From NCBI GenBank assembly GCA_016802295.1, contig JAESIW010000020.1:3407074-3455337 (forward strand): a DNA stretch of 48,264 nt, read 5' to 3'. Of this stretch, positions 44,389 through 48,264 are shown in pieces. A model generated the notes under the pieces. It saw only the letters and a list, made by a program, of their open reading frames with translations. It had not been told where the DNA came from and made no database searches. The translations under genes and the position numbers were made by a program. Position 1 is the first letter of the stretch; each line of letters starts with the position of its first letter. Source of the stretch: Brachionus rotundiformis. Its lineage: Eukaryota; Rotifera; Eurotatoria; Ploima; Brachionidae.

Positions 44389-46181
44389 ATGAATTTTATA
44401 GCTTCATATTTGTTATTTTCTATAATTTTATTCAATAAGTCATCACAAATAAGCTTTAAAAGATTCAAGTTAAATCAAAAAAAGGTAAATATTAAAAAAA
44501 ATTGTAATTATTAAATTTATTTACTCAGAAAATAATTAATAATTTTTCGAATCAATCATGTAAACTATTTTCTAATGATTCTTCAATGAGAAATGTCATT
44601 AATTCGCCTCTATCTAATGAAAACTATTACCCGATGCATCTGTCTCTAGAGAGCCATATTCTGGCTTTTGCTTTAAAAGGTAATTGTTTATTTATTTTTC
44701 CATATCAATTAATATATTTATAAAGAGAATCGGTTTTTTTGGATTTTTCATGTGATGTCTACTAAGTCAACTAGAAAAAGACTTGAGTTAATTACAGAAT
44801 TTGATAATCAGGCAAAACAAAATTTAGAATTGGTAAATAAATAATACAGTTTTTGATTCTAATCAAATTTTATAGAATTTTGGTAGCAAAATTGAAAAAT
44901 ACCTACACACTTATCCGTTTACTTTCATAATTTTGTTTGCATTATCACAACCATTATACAAACTTGATATTTTATTATTTAATGAATACTTAGAGGTAAA
45001 TGAGGAAATATTTTAATTAAAAGTCAAAAATAAAAATAATTTCTAGAACAATAACAATTTAGACAGCATTATTGAGATCTTAATTACTTCAGACATTGAT
45101 GATTTAATTAAAATAAAAGATTTTTTTGAAGGTAATACATACAATTCTGATGAAAATAATTTTCTAAATATTTTTAAGATCATAAAGTTGACTTTTCAAG
45201 TCCAAGTCAGAATGGTCAAAAAAATGTATTAGAGCAACTTGTATCTAGCAATGTAAACAATGAAGAAACAATAGATCTGATTTCGAATTTTTTTGATAAA
45301 AAAGATAATCAGTTAGAACTAGGTGAAGTAGATTGTGTAGTCCAAGTAATTTTACTTTTTGACTTTAAATTAAAGTTATATTGTCTAAACTATTTAGAAA
45401 ATATGTGCTCTATTTGATAAAAATTGTCAAAAATTTAGTTTTAATTGTTCATCAAATGTTAAGATAAATTCTTATAAAGATCTTAATTTTTTTTTATCAA
45501 AATTAAAGCCTAAACAAATTGAATCTATTTCTGAAAATTTAAAAAAATTAGTTCAACACACAAAATCTGATCCTTTAAGAAAATGCGGCAACATTTTTGA
45601 TTCAAATTATTGTCTATCATTAAAGATTATTTGTAAGTTAAAATTTCCTAAATTTAGCATTTATTTCGTTTAATTAATAAAGTGTCAATGGGAAAAAACC
45701 AGACTGAATACTTTGCCCATAGGATAAATAATCTTTTGAAAAAAGTAAATTGAATTAAATTAGAATAAAAATTTTAAAACATCTTCTTAGAATAATTTTG
45801 GCTTTGACTTGACAAGAATAATTATGTTTATAAACACTCAAAAAATATCAAAAGATTTAATTCAAAGTTATAATTTTCTTTTCAAAAATGATTTAATAAA
45901 CTACATGGAAGCTTTATTTACCAAAAAGAGCTCAGTAAAATACTTTTTTTAATAAAATTAATCTAAAATAAATATGTATATATTTTATAATTTTTAAGAC
46001 ACCTAATAAAGTTTGGTGGAAGTTTTGGGATACCGAAAGTACATCAAACGATTTGGAAATTTATGGCCGAGGCTTAATGTCTCTTCTTAACTTGGATAAT
46101 TGGTGTAACTTTCAATGTGATGTCACCTACAGCCAATCTAAAAATACTAAAAAAAAGAAAAACCCTCAATTATCAGTATAA
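44389..46181 (+). CDS. Annexin-like protein with N-terminal signal peptide, 10 exons, 449 aa
   Basis: Proposed exons: 44389-44484, 44529-44679, 44726-44832, 44876-44995, 45047-45131, 45179-45345, 45398-45632, 45683-45744, 45791-45934 and 45999-46181. Introns are 43-64 bp, all GT-AG; phases close exactly (1350 nt). The N-terminus MNFIASYLLFSIILFNKSS is a good signal peptide. The rest fits four divergent annexin repeats: WIFHVMSTKSTRKRLELI (repeat I); PLYKLDILLFNEYLENN with LDSIIEILITSDIDDLIKIK (II); a loose third repeat with extra Cys; and TEYFAHRINNLLKK then DLTRIIMFINTQKISKDLI (IV). The calcium-binding G-x-G-T loops of classic annexins are replaced (for example LENNNNLD, NNFGFD), so calcium-dependent membrane binding is doubtful. 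A Cys/Trp-containing C-terminal extension is unusual. Annexins normally have no signal peptide. Family assignment is by pattern; upstream exons cannot be excluded. Confidence 0.72.
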
Positions 46182-46195
46182 TATGATTTATTTAA

Positions 46196-46201
46196 TTTAT
46201 T
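46196..46201 (-). terminator. Candidate DHPS polyadenylation signal AATAAA
   Basis: On the minus strand AATAAA begins 2 bp after the DHPS stop codon, and a second copy lies at 46187-46192. Cleavage 10-30 bp downstream would fall inside the last exon of the convergent annexin-like gene. Confidence 0.45.
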
Positions 46202-46202
46202 T

Positions 46203-47425
46203 TCAATTTTTATATGGAAAATTTTTAGCAAAAGTTTCACCAACTAACAAAGGGAACACTAAAGTGGCTTCTGCGAAAACCTTGAAAATAAAAAAAATTA
46301 TTTTTGTTGAATTAAATAAATACTAATAATCTACTTTAACAGGTTTGGCATCTCTGCGTATTTTGCCCCATGATATAGCTTCATCAGGACTTGCTCCAGC
46401 ATCGCTTCCATCAAACTCACTAGCTGTATTTATGAATACGGAAAAATCTGCACCATTTCTCATTAAATTAGCGTTCAATACATGGTGTTTAATAAGACCT
46501 CCACCAAGTATAATCATTCCAGTATTGCATGCATGTACTGCTAAATTGTTCAATAGGCGTAAATCTTCAAGAATATCTACCACAAGACCCGGCTTTCTAT
46601 ATGAATGAAAGTACATCATGTCTCCAAGCGAGCCATCAGTTAACGCTGGACTAAAGACAGGAATGTCATTCTTATATGCCCAGTAGTAAACTGAGTCTGG
46701 ATTGTTTATTTCTTTACCAAGTCTATTTATTATTTTTGATGGAGTCCAATTTATTTTCTCTTTTTCCTGCTCATCTACCATTTTGTCAAATATTGGCATA
46801 ATCCAATCTTCAAATTTGCAATAATTATCATTTGGAATAAGCAAATTTCCTATGCGATTTATTCCATCTGATCGGAGTTGCGATCCTGACAGATGAAAAT
46901 CGCCGTTCAAAGTCGGAGCCAGACATTTAATGAAATCTTCTTCAATTCCTCCAGCAGTACAAACCAGACAATCAACCTGAATAATTTGCTGTTAAAAATA
47001 TTTAAAAAAAAAAAAATCTACCATTTTATGCTGAACTAAAAATCTAATGTATTCTCTCATGCCACATGAGATCATATTTGAAGTATAACCTAAGAATATG
47101 GTACAATTAGTCTTGGTAATCAAAGAGTCCTTTTTATCTTCTGGCATTTCAGCTAATTTACATTTAATCTTAAATATTATTTAATTAATCGAATTTTTGA
47201 TTATCCAAGCATATTTACCATTCTGTTTACTTCGTTAATTGCTTTTCCCAAATTAGTAGCCTGGAATCCAGTATGAATAAACGTGCTGAAAATTTTGTCA
47301 TAATTCACTCCTTCATTTAAATCATAGCCCTTTACTTCGGATCCAAATTTCTTGCTAGACTCTTGGTCTGTGGGCTGCATTACATTATTAATGGCTATTT
47401 CAACTATATTTTTATCAGATTCCAT
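46203..47425 (-). CDS. DHPS: Deoxyhypusine synthase, 4 exons, 357 aa
   Basis: Proposed exons on the minus strand: 47425-47219, 47168-47022, 46976-46335 and 46280-46203. Introns are 45-54 bp; phases close exactly (1074 nt). The enzyme uses NAD and spermidine to transfer a butylamine group to a lysine of eIF5A, the first step of hypusine formation in the cytosol. Conserved blocks run the full length: CTIFLGYTSNMIS, VDCLVCTAGGIEED, NGDFHLSG, NRIGNLLIPNDNYC, SPALTDGSLGDM, GMIILGGGLIKHH, NANLMRNGAD, EFDGSDAGASPDEA and SWGKIR with the active-site lysine, ending in ATLVFPLLVGETFAKNF. Length is close to the human enzyme (369 aa). The short last exon is needed for the normal C-terminus; reading through instead would give a premature end at PVKVDY. 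It converges on the annexin-like gene. Confidence 0.96.
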
Positions 47426-47593
47426 TTTAATAAGAATTTAGTAATAAATTATTTAAAACTTTATTTTTATTTTTTTTTAAATTAAAATTTATTTTTTCAC
47501 ATGTGAATACTTTTTTAAAAGACAATATTTTTGACCATAGCTTTAATCAAAATAAAGAGTATTAAACCAATTATTATTAATTTAATATTTGAA

Positions 47594-47681
47594 GCCCGAG
47601 TAGCTCAGTCGGTTAGAGCGTCGTACTTATAAATACAGTTTAGCGATGCGAAGGTCGAGAGTTCGAGCCTCTCCTGGGGCA
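47594..47681 (+). tRNA. tRNA-Ile (anticodon UAU) with 14-nt intron
   Basis: Cloverleaf: acceptor GCCCGAG / CTGGGGC plus discriminator A, D stem GCTC/GAGC, anticodon stem TCGTA/TGCGA, anticodon loop CTTATAA with anticodon TAT, T arm GAGAG-TTCGAGC-CTCTC. A 14-nt intron (AATACAGTTTAGCG) sits one base 3' of the anticodon, the canonical place; animal tRNA-Ile(UAU) genes commonly have introns. Internal A- and B-box promoters are intact. One acceptor pair (positions 5 and 68) is a G-G mismatch. It reads AUA codons, which are common in this AT-rich genome. Confidence 0.9.
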
Positions 47682-47683
47682 AA

Positions 47684-47689
47684 TTTTTT
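47684..47689 (+). terminator. RNA polymerase III terminator (T6)
   Basis: Six T residues begin 2 bp after the tRNA discriminator base, the normal pol III stop. Confidence 0.8.
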
Positions 47690-47690
47690 C

Positions 47691-48264
47691 TCTTGGTTAA
47701 TATAATTTAACCCATTAAAATTGGCAAATTTGACCATCTATATAATTAAATTATGTAATTTTTTTTAATCAAAATAAACATATATAAATCAACCGCTGAT
47801 CGAAATTCATAAAAAAATAGCAAATTTTTATGATTCATTTAAAATCCTTTGCTTGTTTTTTAGGAAATTTTAAATTAAAAAAATTGTCAAAAATTTAACA
47901 CCTTTACAAAATAACTCCATAATGATAATATTAAAGATCTATTACATAATTTGAATACTAAATTTAGTTGGGCTTTTACAAAATAAATATCATTTATTAG
48001 AGCGAACATTTACTAACCAAAGAAAAAATTTTTAAATTAAAAAAACACCAAGAAATAAAAATTTAAATCTAAGCCGAAAAATATTTAATTGATTTAAGCT
48101 CTATAGGAAATTATTTTAGTAATAAATTTAATGAATAGCTTTTTTTTCAAAATTACAAATCTAACAAAAATAAACTACATTTATGTAAAAGTAAGAAAAA
48201 AAATATTTTTTTGTGAACAAAAAAAAGTAGCTGCCAACAAACAGTTGCCAATGAAACGAGTTTA
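47691..48264. other. AT-rich intergenic DNA
   Basis: No gene or element could be supported to the end of the window. Confidence 0.5.

Noticed and set aside
46345..46608. 87-codon plus-strand open frame
   Set aside because: Antisense to the deoxyhypusine synthase catalytic exon.
1..48264. CRISPR arrays, operons or bacterial contamination
   Set aside because: No regularly spaced repeats, and genes have spliceosomal introns and animal domain architectures throughout.

Overview
This is a eukaryotic (metazoan) window. It is very AT-rich, with intron-containing genes, GT-AG introns of about 43-60 bp alongside a few introns of 0.5-2 kb, AATAAA signals, relics of non-LTR and Tc1-type transposons, MITE-like foldback elements, an intron-containing tRNA, and one assembly gap of 373 N. 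A complete MAGI scaffold gene and DPF/d4 genes point to an animal. Base composition, compact introns and the style of the relics make me think of a monogonont rotifer (Brachionus-like), but that is inference.

Layout. 1-7.9 kb: gene-poor, with one LINE 3' relic. 7.99-18.67 kb (+): an 8-exon MAGI orthologue whose exon phases close perfectly (4233 nt, 1410 aa), with a second possible first exon inside an intron. 18.7-21.9 kb: intergenic, holding a 538-bp MITE abutting a reverse-strand LINE fragment, and a second hairpin MITE. 21.94-25.09 kb (+): a BEN-domain-like gene with a GC-AG intron, then a single-exon membrane-anchored alpha/beta-hydrolase-fold protein that seems to lack its nucleophile and histidine. 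25.6-26.35 kb: an orphan ORF, a LINE relic and a mosaic of short copies of neighbouring genes. 26.65-27.94 kb (-): a coiled-coil plus probable beta-propeller protein. 28.15-28.86 kb: the N gap between two nearly identical 165-bp repeats. 29.78-30.48 kb (+): a five-exon small type I membrane protein. 31.14-32.11 kb (-): a DPF/d4 paralogue lacking PHD fingers. 33.66-35.11 kb (-): a secreted YWTD-propeller-like protein. 36.15-38.69 kb: LINE relic, Tc1/mariner relic and an eroded ORF. 39.38-39.50 kb (+): a 40-aa Cys-rich protein. 40.40-42.93 kb (-): a complete DPF/d4 gene with a 395-bp MITE in an intron. 44.39-46.18 kb (+): a ten-exon gene that reads as a divergent annexin with a signal peptide. 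46.20-47.43 kb (-): deoxyhypusine synthase, converging on the annexin-like gene with 21 bp between stop codons. 47.59-47.68 kb (+): tRNA-Ile(UAU) with a 14-nt intron.

The genes do not form one pathway. The two DPF genes would act in SWI/SNF (BAF) chromatin remodelling, MAGI in cell junction scaffolding, and DHPS in eIF5A hypusination. The most unusual items are the signal-peptide annexin-like gene, the apparent pseudo-hydrolase, the PHD-less DPF paralogue, the MAGI gene without its first WW domain, and the 60-bp mosaic insertion. All splice junctions were inferred by eye from consensus sites, reading phase and protein family continuity; none has transcript support here.
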